Shown piece after piece: positions 44,331 to 56,107 of a stretch of 64,000 nucleotides of DNA. The stretch is from contig NC_044996.1 of NCBI RefSeq assembly GCF_008728515.1, forward strand, positions 102,431,287-102,495,286, given 5' to 3'. The translations under genes and the position numbers were made by a program. This DNA is from Papio anubis. Lineage: Eukaryota; Chordata; Mammalia; Primates; Cercopithecidae. Every line of letters starts with the position of its first letter. Position 1 is the stretch's first letter. The notes below the pieces were generated by a model, which worked only from the letters and a program-made list of their open reading frames with translations, searched no databases and had not been told where the DNA came from.

Positions 44331-45372
44331 GGGAGCAAGATGGCCGAATAGGAACAGCTCCAGTCCCCAGCTCCCAGCGCGAGCGACACAGAAGATGGGT
44401 GATTTTGCATTTTCAACTGAGGTACCAGGTTCATCTCACTAGGGAGTGCCGGACAATCGGTGCTGGTCAGTTGCTGCAGCCCGACCAGCGAGAGCTGAAG
44501 CAGAGTGAGGCATCGCCTCTCCTGGGAAGTGCAAGGGGGAAGGGAATCCCTTTTCCTAGCCAGCGGAACTAAGACACACAACACCTGGAAAATCGGGTAA
44601 CTTCCACCCCAATACTGCGCTTTACCAATGGTCTTAGCAAACGGCACATCAGGAGATTATATCCCACACCTGACCGGGAGGGTCCCATGCCCGCGGAGCC
44701 TCCCTCATTGCTAGCACAGCAGTCTGCAATCAAACGGCAAGGCAGCAGCAAGGCTGGGGGAGGGGCGCCCGCCATTGCTGAAGCTTAAGTAGGTAAACAA
44801 AGCCACTGGGAAGCTCAAACTGGGTGGAGCCCACAGCAGCTCAAGGAGGTCTGCCTGTCTCTGTAGACTCCACCTCTGGGGACAGGGCACAGCTAAACAA
44901 CAACAAAAAAAGCAGCAGAAACCTCTGCAGATGCAAATGACCCTTTCTGACAGCTTTGAAGAGAGCAGTGGATCTCCCAACACGGAGGTTGAGATCTGAG
45001 AAGGGACAGACTGCCTACTCAAGTGGGTCCCTGAACCCTGAGTAGCCTAACTGGGAGACATCCCCTACTAGGGGCAGACTGACACCCCACACCTCACATG
45101 GCGGGGTACACCCCTGAGACAAAGCTTCCAAACCAAGAATCAGACAGGTACACTCGCTGTTCAGCAATATTCTATCTTCTGCAGCCTCTGCTGCTGATAC
45201 CCAGGCAAACAGGGTCTGGAGTGGACTCAAGCAATCTCCAACACACTTACAGTTGAGGGTCCTGACTGTTAAAGAACCAACAAACAGGAAGTCGACACAC
45301 TCACACACCAAAACGCCTATCAGTACATAACTAATATCAAAGCATCAAAGGCAGATAAACCACAAAGATGTG

Positions 45373-46377
45373 GGGAAAAGCAGGAGAGAAAAGCGGAAAT
45401 TCAAAAATAGAGTACATTCCCCTCTCGGCAAAGGAAAGCAGCTCATCGCCAGCAAATGGATCAAAGCTGGACGGAGAATGAGTTCTGATAAGTTGAGAGA
45501 AGAAGGTCAGTCCATCAAACTTCTCAGAGCTAAAGGAGGAATTACGCATCTCCAGCTAAGCAAAGAAACTAAAAATCTTTGAAAAATAATGAAGAATGAA
45601 TAACTAGAATAATCAATGCAGAAGGTCATAAATGAACTGACAGAGATAAAAACCATGACACGAGAAATAAGTGACAATGTACAAGCTTCCAGTAACTGAC
45701 TTGATCAACTGGAAAAGAGTATCAGCTTAATTGAGGATCAAATGAATGAAATGAAGTAGTTATAGTTCAAAGAAAAGAGGAAAGAAATGAACAAAGCCTG
45801 CAAGAAGTATGGGATTATGTGAAAAGACCAAATCTACGTCTGATTGGGGTGCCTGAAAGTGAGGGGGAAAATGGAACCAAGTTGGAAAACACTCTTCAGG
45901 ATATCATCCAGGAGAACTTCCCCAACCTAGTAAGGCAGGCCAACATTCAAATTCAGGAAATACAGAGAATACCACAAAGATACTCCTCGAGAAGAGCAAC
46001 TCCAAGACACATAATTGTCAGATTCACCAAAGTTTAAATGAAGGAAAAACTGTTAAGGGCAGCCATAGAGAAAGGTCGGGTTACCGACACAGGGAAGCCC
46101 ATCAGACTAACAGCAGATCTCTCAGCAGAAACTCTCCAAGCCAGAAGAGAGTGGGGGCCAATATTCAACATTCTTAAAGAAAAGAATTTTAAACCCAGAA
46201 TTTCATCTCGAGCCAAACTAAGTTTCATAAGTGAAGGAGAAATAAAATCCTTTACAGATAAGCAAATGTAGAGATTTTGTCACCACAGGCCTGCCTTACC
46301 AGAACCCTGAAGGGGAAGCACTCAACATGGAAAGGAACAACCGGTACCAGCCATTGCATAAGCATTCCAAAATGTAA
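45373..46377 (+). pseudogene. L1 ORF1 remnant
   Basis: ORF1 encodes a trimeric RNA-binding chaperone that coats L1 RNA. The copy starts at an ATG in 'gatgtggggaaaagcagg', with one extra base compared with the usual start. The N-terminal coiled-coil part is frameshifted. The RRM part is readable in segments: RPNLRLIGVPESEGENGTKL (from 45826) and TPRHIIVRF before a TAA at 46035, then the C-terminal domain (RVTDTGKPIRLTADLSAETL, about 46074-46136). The parental-type stop is the TAA at 46375. Not translatable as a whole. Confidence 0.88.
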
Positions 46378-46437
46378 AGGCCATCGATGCTGGGAAAGAA
46401 ACTGCATCAACTAACAGGCAAAATAACCAGTAATATC

Positions 46438-49400
46438 CTGTGGCAGGATCAACTTCACACATAACAATGTTAACCTTAAATGTAAATGGACTAAATGGTC
46501 AATTAAAAGTCTGAACTGGCAAACTGGATAGTAAAGACCAATCAGTTTTTCTGTATTCAGGAGACCCATCTCACATGCAGAGACACACGTAGGCTCAAAG
46601 TAAAGGGATGGAGGAAGATCTACCAAGCAAATGGAGAACAAAAAAGCAGGGGTTGTAATCCTGGTCTCTGATAAAACAGACTTTAAACCATCAAAGATCA
46701 AAAAGAGACAAAAGGCCGATACATAATGGTAAAGGGATAAATCAGCGGAAGAGCTAACTATCCTAAGTATATATGCACCCAATACAGGAGCACCCAGATT
46801 CATAAAACAAGTCCTTAGAGACTTACAAAGGAACTTAGACTTCCATACAATAATAATGGGAGACTTTAACACCCCACTGTCAACATTAGGCAGATCAATG
46901 AGACAGAAAAGTTAACAAGGATATCCAGGAATTGAACTCATCTCTGCACCAAAGCAGACCTAATAGACATGTACAGACTCTCCACCCAAATCAACAGAAT
47001 ATACATTCTTCTCCAGCACCACATCGCACTTATTCAAAATTGACCACATAATTGGAAGTAAATATCAGCAAATGTACAAGAACAGAAATTATAACAAACT
47101 GTCTCTCAGACCACAGTGCAATCAAACTAGAACTCAGGACAGAAACTCAATCAAAAACCACTTTCAACTACATGGAAACTGAACCGACTGCTCCTGAATG
47201 ACTACTGGGTGCATAATAACGAAATGAAGGCAGAAATAAAGTGTTCTTGAAACCAATGAGAACAAAAGACACAACTTATGCAGAACCTCAGGACGCATTT
47301 AAAGCAGTATGTGGGGAAATTTGTAGCACTAAATGCCCACAAGAGAAAGCTGGGGGAAACATCTAAGAGGTGAGCACTCTAACATCACAATTAAAAGAAC
47401 TAGAGAAGCAAGAGCAAACACGATTTAAAAAGCTGGCAGAAGGCAAAAATAACTAAGATCAGAGAACAGAACTGAAGGGAGATGAAGACACAAAAACCCT
47501 CCAAAATCAATGAATCCAGGAGTTGGTTTTGAAAAGATCAACAAAATTGATAGACCGCTAGCAAGACTAATAAAGAAGAAGAGAAGAATCAAATAGACAC
47601 AATAAAAATGATAAAGGAATATCACCACCAGCCCCACAGAAATACAAACTACCATCAGAGAATACTATAAACACCTCTCTACCAAATAAACTAGAAAATC
47701 TACAGAAATGGATAATTTCCTGGACACTTACACTCTCCCAAGACTAAACCAGGAAGAAGCCAGATCCTGAATAGACCAATAGCAGGCTCTGAAATTGGAG
47801 GCCAATGAATTAATAGCCTACCAACCAAAAGTCCAGGACCAGATGGATTCACAGCTGAATTCTACCAGACATTACGGGAGGCTGGTACCATTCCTTCTGA
47901 AACTATTCAATCAATAGAAAAAGAGGGAATCCTCCTAACTCATTTATGAGGCCAACATCATCCTGATACAAAGCCTGGCAGAACACAACAAAAAAGAGAA
48001 TTTTAGACCAATATCTCTGATGAACATCGATGCAGAAATCCTCAATAAAATACTGGCAAACCAAATCCAGCAGCACATCAAAAAGCTTATCCACCATGAT
48101 CCAAGTGGGCTTCATCCTTGGGATGCAAGGCTGGTTCAACATCACGCCAAATCAATAAGCGTGTCTAGCACATAAACAGAACCAAGACAAAAACCATGAT
48201 TGTCTCAATAGATGCAGAAAAAGGCCTTTGACAAAATTCAACATGCTCATGCTAGAAACTCTCAATAAATTAGGTATTGATGGAATGTATCTCAAAATAA
48301 TAAGAGCTATTTATATTGAAACCCACAGCCAATATCATACTGAATGGGCAAAACTGGAAGCATTCAGCACGGCTTGGCACAAGACGGGGATGCTTCCTCC
48401 TCACCACTCTATTCAACATAGTGTTGGAATGTCTGGCTAGAGCAATCAGGCAAGAGAAAAGAAAGGCAAAGGGTATTCAGTTAGGAAAGAAAGAAGTCAA
48501 ATTGTCCTGTTTGGAGATGACATGATTGTATATTTAACCCCATCATCTCAACTAAAATCTCCTTAATGATAAGCAACTTCAGCAGCAAAGTCTCAGGATA
48601 CAAAATTAATGTGCAAAAATCACAAACATTCTTATCGTCAATAACAGACAGAGCAAATCATGAATGAACTTCCATTCTGAGTAGCTGAAAGAATCAAATA
48701 CCTAGGAATCCAACTTACAGGGATGTAAAGGACCTCTTCAAGGAGAACTACAAACCACTGCTCAGTGAAAAGCGAAATAAAAGGAGACACAAACAAATGA
48801 AAGAACATACCATGCTCATAGTAGGGAAGAATCAATAGCAGAAAATGGCCATACTGCCCAAGGTGATTTATAGATTCAATGCCATCCGCATCAAGCTACC
48901 AATGAGTTTCTTCACAGAATTGAAAAACCTGCTTTAAAAGTTCATATGGAGTTAAGAGCCCGCATTGCCAAGACAATCTAAGTCGAAAGAACAAAGCTGG
49001 AGCATCATACCTGACTTCCAAACTATACTACAAGGCTACAGTAACCAAAACAGCATGGTACTGGTACCAAAAGCAAGAGATATAGACCAATGGAACAGAA
49101 CAGAGTCCTCAGAAATAATACCACATCTACAGCCATCTGATCTTTGACAAACCGGCATAAACAAGAAATGGGAAAAGGATTCCCTATTTAATAAAATGAA
49201 TTGGAAAATTGGCTAGCCATAAGTAGAAAGCTGAAACTGGATCCTTTCCTTACTCATATACGAAAATCAATTCAAGATGGATTAGAAGACTTAAATGTTA
49301 GACCTAATACCATAAAAACCCTAGAAGAAACCTGGAAGTAATACCATTCAGGACATAAGGGCATGAGTAAGGACTTCATGTCTAAAACACACCAAAAGCA

Positions 49401-50216
49401 ACGGCAACAAGAAGAAGCCAAAATTGACAAATGGGATCTAATTCAAACTAAAGAGCTTCTGCACAGCAAAGAAACTACCATCAGAGTGAACAGGCAGCCT
49501 ACAGGAATGGGAAAATTTTTGCAATCTACTCATCTGACAAGGCTATCAAGAACCTACAAGAACTCAAACAAATTTACAAGAAAAAAATCAACCCCATCAA
49601 AAGTGGGCAAGGGATATGAACAGACATTTCTCAAAAGAAGACATGCGTACAGCCAACAGACACAAGAAAAATGCTTGTCATCACTGGCCATCAGAGAAAT
49701 GCAAAATCAAAACCACAATGAGATACCATCTCACACAACAGAATGGCAATCATTAAAAGTCAGGAAACAACAGGTGCTGGAGAGGGGGATGTGGAGAAAT
49801 AGAAACACTTTTACACTGTTGGTGGGATTGTAAGCCTAGTTCAACCATTATGGAAAACAGTATGGCGATTCTCAGGATGTAGAACTAAGTACCATATGAC
49901 CCAGCCATCCCATTACTGGGTATACCCAAAGTTATAAATCATGCTGCTATAAAGACACATGCACCGCGTATGTTCATTGCGGCACTATTCACAATAGCAA
50001 AGACTTGGGAGATGCTAAATGTCCATCAGTGACGGGCTGGATTAAAGAAAATGTGGCACATATACACCATGGGAATACTATGCAGCCATAAAAAGGATGA
50101 GTTTGTATTGTCCTTTGTAGGGATATGGATACAGCTGGAAACCATCATTCTTAAGCAAAGCTATCCACAAGAACAGAAAACAAACACCATGTTCTCCTCA
50201 TAAGAGTGGGAACTGA
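46438..50216 (+). pseudogene. L1 ORF2 (endonuclease-reverse transcriptase) remnant
   Basis: ORF2 normally makes a 1275-residue protein with an N-terminal endonuclease, central reverse transcriptase and C-terminal Cys-rich part. Here the start context 'gtggcaggatcaacttcaca' has lost its ATG. Frame changes every few hundred bases, often by one base in a homopolymer (gggcaaaactgg, cactctattcaac), cut it into short fragments. The family stop is at 50214-50216 after 'cataagagtgggaactga'. The reverse transcriptase motif zone near 48500 ('tgtttggagatgacatgatt') keeps an F-x-D-D type core but out of frame. Inactive. Confidence 0.88.
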
Positions 50217-50517
50217 ACAATGAAGATCACTTGGACTCGGGAAGAACATCACACACCGGGGCCTATTATGGGGAGAGGGGAGGGAAGGGATTGCATTGGG
50301 GTTATGCCACCTGATGTAAGTGACGAGTTGATGGATTGCTGACAAGTTGATGAGTGCAGCACACCAACATGGCACAAGTATACATATGTAGCAAACCTGC
50401 ACGTTATGCACATGTACCCTAGAACTTAAGGTATAATAATCATAATAATACAACATTTAAAAAATACAGTATTCAGAAACAGTTAAAAAAAGAAAAAGAA
50501 AAGAAAAGAAAAAAAAA

Positions 50518-51287
50518 CTACTTGCCCAAGTCAGAGTATTATTATTTTCAGCATTTTTGTGACAAGCAGGTACAAGTTGTCCCTGTTCAGCTGAGTCACA
50601 TGGCTGGGTAGGCAAAATCAGCTGCAATTCTGAAAACATAGTAACTGTGATAGTGTTTCTGTTCAATTAAGACAAATGACGTATTTTATTATCTAAATTT
50701 TAAACCCTTTAATATGCTTCCCCAAAGGTTGTCTGATTGAGAATTTTTAAAAATCACGAAAGAAAACTAGCGAAAAGCATCACCTAATAAATGCAATGAT
50801 TTTCTCAACCTGAAACCAGAAAAATAGAACATTCAGGTATTGAATGAGACATTTTAGTTCAAACTTTGAGGAAGTGACATTTCAGCATAGAACTGAAGGC
50901 AGTGAGGGAGTTTGCTGTGCAGTCATCTCGAAGAAGTGGACCAGATAGAGGGAATAAGAAGCTCATGCAAAGGACGCAGTTCAGGAATGCACTTGTCATG
51001 TTCTTAGTATGATTAACTTTTGATGTCTATTTATAGTGAGAACAGCGTAGAATAACACAATTGAAAATAAGCTAAACTTTATGAAATTCCTTATTTTCAA
51101 TATAAAGCAGGATACAAAGTTGACTAATAGAAAAGCAGCTTCTGTCTCGCTTTCAATAAAAAAATACTAAAGGACGTTGGCTTTAAGTATTTGCTAGCTC
51201 AGAATCTGGTTGTAATCTACGTCTCTACATTATTGCCTGGCTCTAATCTCTACCCCTAAGACCAACCCAGGTGTCTGGGAGTCTAGT
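50518..51287. other. No gene seen
   Basis: Unique right flank of the AluJ/L1 insertion. No repeat or exon is recognised. Confidence 0.5.
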
Positions 51288-51560
51288 CCAAGTTCCTTGT
51301 TCTGAGCCCCTGTAAGTTTAGAAGCAGGCACAACTAGTAACCATCACATGCCACTGGAATCTGAAATGCCAACTTATTTTGGGTGTTCTGGGATTCAGGG
51401 TTTGTTTCTGCATTCCCTGAGAAAAATGTTCAGAGTGTTACATTGTCTTTCTAAAAAATAATATTTATGTGCTAATAAAAATCCTCCTGAAGTCTAAATA
51501 TGATTTCTTGCTCGCTACTAGATGTACATTTATGGCATTTTAAGAGGTTTCTCTTCTAAT
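51288..51560 (+). mobile_element. Second copy of the 43.35-kb LTR-like 3' half
   Basis: It aligns with 43351-43625 over its whole length at roughly 80-85% by eye: 'cttgttctgagcccctgta', 'aatgttcagagtgttacatt', 'ttttaagaggtttctcttct'. Both copies stop at the same place, which points to an interspersed element rather than a segmental duplication. Confidence 0.6.
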
Positions 51561-51794
51561 TTTTTTGTCTTCATAAAAAAGTATCAAATTTATTTTAATA
51601 TGTAGTTTCATTTTAAAATTAGAGCCGTTGGACAACTTTTTGTAACTTAAAATTTATTATCAGAGGTGCATAAAACATTAACCAGTTATTAAATACTGAC
51701 AGTGGATAAAATTACTGGACCATGTATTTATAAATGCCAGGTTTAATAGTAAGAAGCTCCAGTTATACTACTCAGCTAAAAGAAACATGCTTAA

Positions 51795-52085
51795 GGTTGG
51801 GCATGGTGGCTCGCGCCTGTAATCGCAGCACTTTGGGAAGCTGAGACAGGTGGATCACGAGGTCAAGAGATTGAGACTATCCTGGCCAACATGGTGAAAC
51901 CCCATCTCTACTAAAAATACAAAAATTAGCTGGGCGTGGTGGCGCATGCCTGTAGTCCCAGCTACTCAGGAGGCTTAGGCAGGAGAATCGCTTGAACCCG
52001 GGAGGCTGAGGTTGCAGTGAGTTAAGATTGTGCCACTGTACTCCAGCCTGGTGACAAAATGAGACTCCGTCTAAAAAAAAAAAAA
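51795..52085 (+). mobile_element. AluS SINE
   Basis: A full-length Alu ('ggttgggcatggtggctcgc' to an A-tail) with 'cctggccaacatggtgaaac' typical of AluS. Flanks acatgctta and gcatgcttta suggest a target duplication. Confidence 0.92.
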
Positions 52086-52424
52086 GCATGCTTTAGCTCT
52101 TCTAGTAATCGCATTTTTATTTTGAAATAATTTATTCTTACCCAATTACTACTATGCCCAATGAAATTTTCTAAATTTTAAGACGTTCTTTACTACTTAT
52201 GAAGTATGACTTAACTGTTAACTCTTTGAGAGTTCTTGAAACATCATTTGAAGTCTTAATTTTCACCTTGAACCTATTCGATCAAAAAATATTGGACATT
52301 ATTACCACATAAATTAAAACAGAGAATGGGATAAAAAACCAAAAGTGGAATCTATATAATCAGCAAATTATGGGATAGGACATTCTATTTCACAGTGGTA
52401 CTTAGCATATGAATAAACTGGTTC

Positions 52425-52739
52425 TTGGCCAGGTGCAGTGGCTCACGCCTGTAATCCCAGCACTTTGGGAGGCTGAGGCGGGTGGATCACGAGGTCAGAA
52501 GATCGAGACCATCCTGGCTAACACGGTGAAACCCCGTCTCTACTAAAAATACAAAAAAAAAAAAAAGCCAGGCTTGGTGGCAGGCGCCTGTAGTCCCAGC
52601 TACTCGGGAGGCTGAGGCAGGAGAATGGTGTGAACCCGGGACGTGGAGCTTATAGTGAGCCGAGATCATGCCACTGCACTCCAGCCTGGGCAACAGAGTG
52701 AGACTTCTGTTTCAAAAAAGGAGAAAAAAAAAAAAAAAA
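52425..52739 (+). mobile_element. AluY-like SINE with 14-bp target duplication
   Basis: It starts 'ttggccaggtgcagtggctc' and has 'ccatcctggctaacacggtg' (AluY state) and an expanded A-linker. gaataaactggttc flanks it perfectly (52411-52424 and 52740-52753). Confidence 0.94.
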
Positions 52740-53542
52740 GAATAAACTGGTTCCAAGGTACTACAGCGTTTGGCATATTTATTGCAAGCTTTAAATAATA
52801 GTGTCACTTTTCTCAACAAGTTATCTCTAAGAAAATGGCAGTGCTTTTAGGTACAAAAACTGTTATATCTAGTAGACAAAATTCTACAGAGTCAACATAA
52901 AAGAACTTTTTATAAAATTATGTTTTAAAAATGCAGAACGTCTTGATAATTACCAGTTGTCTGAAAGACTAAAATCAGAAAAATGCAGCAATTAGATGTA
53001 CTTATTGATTAATATTACTTTGCTTTGATAAACCCAGAAATGATTCTATTCCAAGAAATATGCAATGATAATAAAATATGTGATTAATGTACTGTATCTC
53101 TTTTAAGCCAAAGCATACTTTTCACCTCAAAGAGGACAATCCTGACTTTTCACATTCTTAATTTTCTTTACCCAGAACAGGACCCCATTTTAAGCCATTA
53201 TTTGAATAGAGTTCATAATCAAAAGTCATTTTTCTCCAAAAGGTATTTTCATTTCAGTACAAAAGCTGCAAAATGGCAAATGACTAAGTCAGTTATAAAT
53301 AATTTGTACCATAATAAGTGCTAATTTGTAAGAATTGTCAATAGATACCAACAAACTTCTATACCCAAGCTTAGAAGTTGCTATAGTAATAAGTTAGAAC
53401 TAACATAATTCTTCCATATGGTCAGATTTTGTTTGCTAAATAAGACTGTTATGAAATCGAAAGAAGAAATCTTAATAGGTCTTTCCAAGGCTGCATAATT
53501 TTCCAAATTATTTTCCTTTGATTGTAGAGCCTGCTCATTTTT

Positions 53543-53760
53543 TCAGTCCTTTTATAGTTGTTTAGCTTTTGCAATATTTTCTTGATGTTTTTGTTTCTTC
53601 TGTTGCTCTTGGCCTCAATCGTCTTGGCCAGTTTCCAAAACAGTACAGCACCTGCTGGTAACAGTGGAGTAAAGTCCAAACTATCTTTTGTAAGAAAACC
53701 ATATGGGTCCTTGGCAGCCCATTATGCAACATATTCGGCCCAAGCCTTTATATCAGACAT
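53543..53760 (-). pseudogene. SMIM15P: SMIM15 retrocopy, coding part (small integral membrane protein)
   Basis: SMIM15 is a single-pass membrane protein of 74 residues. On the minus strand, from the ATG at 53760, the translation reads MSDIKAWAEYVA, then a stop, then WAAKDPYGFLT, then a diverged membrane stretch (LDFTPLLPAGAVLFWKLAKT), where the parent has a hydrophobic segment before SWKLAKMIEA. After IEA a frameshift moves the Lys/Gln-rich tail to another frame: EQQKKQKHQENIAKAKQL, stop, KD, stop at 53543. No intron is seen. The stop at codon 13, the frameshift and a charged D in the membrane part make it non-functional. The first ~30 bases upstream of the ATG are probably 5' UTR. Confidence 0.88.
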
Positions 53761-53865
53761 CTTTCTAGTAGTTTCACTTATTCTTGATTAATGATCTCTC
53801 ATTTTGTCCTAGGATTATTAGTGAGCCAATCACAATTTTAGATTACCCTTAGTTGTTTGTCTTCT

Positions 53866-54159
53866 TTTTTTTTTTTTTGAGACGGAGTCTGGCTCTGTCG
53901 CCCAGGCTGGAGTGCAGTGGCCGGATCTCAGCTCACTGCAAGCTCCGCCTCCCGGGTTTACGCCATTCTCCTGCCTCAGCCTCCCAAGTAGCTGGGACTA
54001 CAGGCACCGCCACCACGCCTGGCTAGTTTTATGTACTTTTTAGTAGAGACGGGGTTTCACCGTGTTAGCCAGGCTGGTCTCGATCTCCTGACCTCGTGAT
54101 CCGCCCATCTCGGCCTCCCAAAGTGCTGGGATTACAGGCTTGAGCCACCGCGCCCGGCC
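53866..54159 (-). mobile_element. AluY of Old World monkey type, antisense
   Basis: A clean full-length copy. The complement shows 'gtggccggatctcagctcac' and 'attacaggcttgagccaccg', both states of cercopithecid AluY. The target duplication tagttgtttgtcttcttt (18 bases) lies at about 53850 and 54160. Few indels, unlike the copy at 17831. Confidence 0.95.
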
Positions 54160-54550
54160 TAGTTGTTTGTCTTCTTTAGTTCCACTGTACATGTCTGAGA
54201 GAAGGTTTAAATTTCTAGGGGGACCATGTTCACTCCTGCCTCTCAGCCTTGGCAAGTGTGGGTTCCTCATCCCACCATGAGTCAGGTAGGACTTACAGAT
54301 CCCCAGAAATGTGGGGATGACACACTACAACTTGTTCTGCCAGCACCAAAGCCGCCATCTCTGCTGTGCACTGGGACAAGAACCACTGCAGCAGTGGCCA
54401 CCAGCCTTTCCTACAAACTGCAGGTTCTCAGACTTCCATTTCCATTTTCAATTAACTAATGTTTTAACGTGCCTAGAAACCAAAGTAATGGCTTTAAAAA
54501 AGAAGTTAATTAACTTTAGATAATTTAATTTTATGAAAATATATGCTATG
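54160..54550. other. No gene seen
   Basis: GC content is slightly above the neighbours at 54220-54430, with overlapping 70-77 codon open frames on the plus strand. These show no domain, conserved start or splice context. Confidence 0.45.
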
Positions 54551-54900
54551 TTGAAAATTTCAAAGATATAGAGAAGCAAAAATAAGCCAGACGCAATTCT
54601 GCTACTCAAATATGGAGTTTCTATTTTATATTATTCTATTCTTGAGCACATACCTGTCAATAAATATATGATAAAATGGACTTAAATGCTATGCACTATT
54701 TGTAACCCATTGTCTTACTTTATTGATATATAATGAAATTCTATCCTTCTTAATAAAAATATGTCTATATTATCATTTTTGATGTCTACACATGTCTCCT
54801 ATTTAACTAATAACATGTTGAACAAGTTTGATTTTGTAAATACAGAATGGTTATCATGACGTTGTTTCCATGTTTATATCCATGACTATTTTCAGTTTCT
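54551..54900 (-). mobile_element. Old L1ME-like fragment, antisense
   Basis: 'aatgaaattctatccttctt' and 'tgtaacccattgtcttactt' follow the antisense 3' ORF2 pattern of old L1ME (gtaacctgctttttt ... tctacctcattcttttta). Weak match. Confidence 0.4.
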
Positions 54901-55062
54901 GGAAGTGGTTTAAGTGGACAGTTATTATTCATATGCTCTAGCAGCTCATTCCTTTGCAGAGTCATTTTGCTATACCACCAAAACTCTTTTTAATCTTTTA
55001 GAATTAAAATTCTTTTTCAAGTTTTAGAATGCTAAATTCTTTATAATTTAGAACTCTTACAA

Positions 55063-55360
55063 TTTTTTTTTTAAGAGTTGGGATCTTGCTGTGTTGTCCA
55101 AGTTGGAGTGCAGTGGCACGATCCTAACTCACTGCAACCTCAAACTTCTGGTCTCAACGGATCCTTCTGCCTCAGCCCCCGAGCAGCTGGGACTATAGGT
55201 ATGCCACCACTCCTAGCTAATTTTTTAAAAAAACATTTTGTAGAGATGAGGTCTCACTATGTTGCCCAGGCTGGTCTTAAACTCCTAGCCAAAAGCAATT
55301 CTCCTGCTTTGGCCTCACAAAGTGCTGGGATTACAGGTGTGAGCCACTGCACGTGGCCTA
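55063..55360 (-). mobile_element. AluJ SINE, antisense
   Basis: A full-length diverged copy ('gatcttgctgtgttgtccaa', 'actatgttgcccaggctggt', 'gtgagccactgcacgtggcc'). tagaactctt and tagaattctt flank it. Confidence 0.9.
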
Positions 55361-55813
55361 GAATTCTTTTTAATCATTGCCAATAAATAGGGAATAAATT
55401 GTGTCTAATTTTAAAAATTTGGAATTTTGGTTACTAGTACTGATAAACAATTTCCTACAAATATTAACAATAATTTAATAATGTCATCAGATATTCAGTA
55501 CCTATTAACATTGTCCCAACTATCTCAATGTCTTCTATGGTTTTTTTTTTTTTTTAAATGAGGGCCCAATCCAATTTATGCATTGCATTTAGCTATTATG
55601 CCTCTCCTCATCCTCATTTTTATGACATTGATTGTTGAAGATTTTAGGCCAGTTGTTCTGTAGAATACCATCCATGCTTGATTTGTCTGATTGTTTCTTC
55701 ATGGAGTAATTTAACTTATCCTTCTATTTTCTATGTATTATAACTTTTTTTCTATGTATTATTTTCTATGTATGTATAACATTAAAATCTCAACTTCTTG
55801 TTTTTTCATCTCT
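55361..55813. other. No gene seen; possible unnamed repeat
   Basis: 'ccaatccaatttatgcattg' then 'aggccagttgttctgtagaa' and 'gatttgtctgattgtttctt' resembles a recurrent old mammalian repeat that I cannot name. A T-run lies at 55542-55555. Confidence 0.4.
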
Positions 55814-56107
55814 CTTTTTTTTGAGACGGAGTTTTGCTCTTGTCACCCCCAGGCTAGAGTGCAATGACACGATCTTGGCCCACTGCAACCTCTGCCTTCC
55901 GGCTTCAAGCGATTCTCCTGCCTCAGCTTCCCGAGTAGCTGGGATTACAGGCGCACGCCACCACCTTCGGCTAATTTTTGTATTTTTAGTACAGCCAGGG
56001 TTTCATCACATTGGCCAGGCTGGTCTCAAACTTCTGACCTCAGGTAATCCGCCCTTCTCAGCCTCTCAAAGTGTTGGGATTACATACATGAGTCACCACA
56101 CCCAGCC
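55814..56107 (-). mobile_element. AluS SINE, antisense
   Basis: A full-length copy ('gagacggagttttgctcttg', 'aggctggtctcaaacttctg', 'gagtcaccacacccagcc'). Local oddities such as 'tgtcacccccaggctag' are minor. Confidence 0.92.

Larger units (their letters stand above)
44331..50483 (+). mobile_element. Essentially full-length L1 of the L1PA lineage, broken
   Basis: About 6.1 kb with 5' UTR (44331 to ~45372, opening gggagcaagatggccgaata), ORF1, the intergenic spacer, ORF2, 3' UTR and tail. The first few bases of the canonical start are missing. Landmarks sit at expected distances along its length. 5' UTR phrases such as 'ggacaatcggtgctggtcag' and 'aagcagagtgaggcatcgcc' differ from the youngest human L1 and suit a monkey-lineage or older L1PA. 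Many one-base length changes in homopolymers break both ORFs. It lies in the A-tail of an AluJ, so the A-rich target duplication cannot be defined exactly. Confidence 0.93.
51566..53542 (-). pseudogene. SMIM15P: Probable 3' UTR of the SMIM15 retrocopy, split by two Alus
   Basis: Sequence continues leftward from the SMIM15 coding remnant without a break except for Alus at 51795 and 52425. On the minus strand it ends with an AATAAA signal (complement of tttatt near 51590) about 22 bases before a short A-run (t-run at 51561-51567). This is the expected end of a polyadenylated mRNA copy. I have not compared it with the parental UTR, so the extent is inferred. Confidence 0.45.

Noticed and set aside
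49363..49833. 156-codon open frame on the plus strand
   Set aside because: It is a surviving segment of L1 ORF2, not a separate gene.
54226..54523. Small gene with overlapping 70-77 codon frames
   Set aside because: Two frames are open together simply because stops are scarce in a slightly GC-rich patch. No family was recognised.
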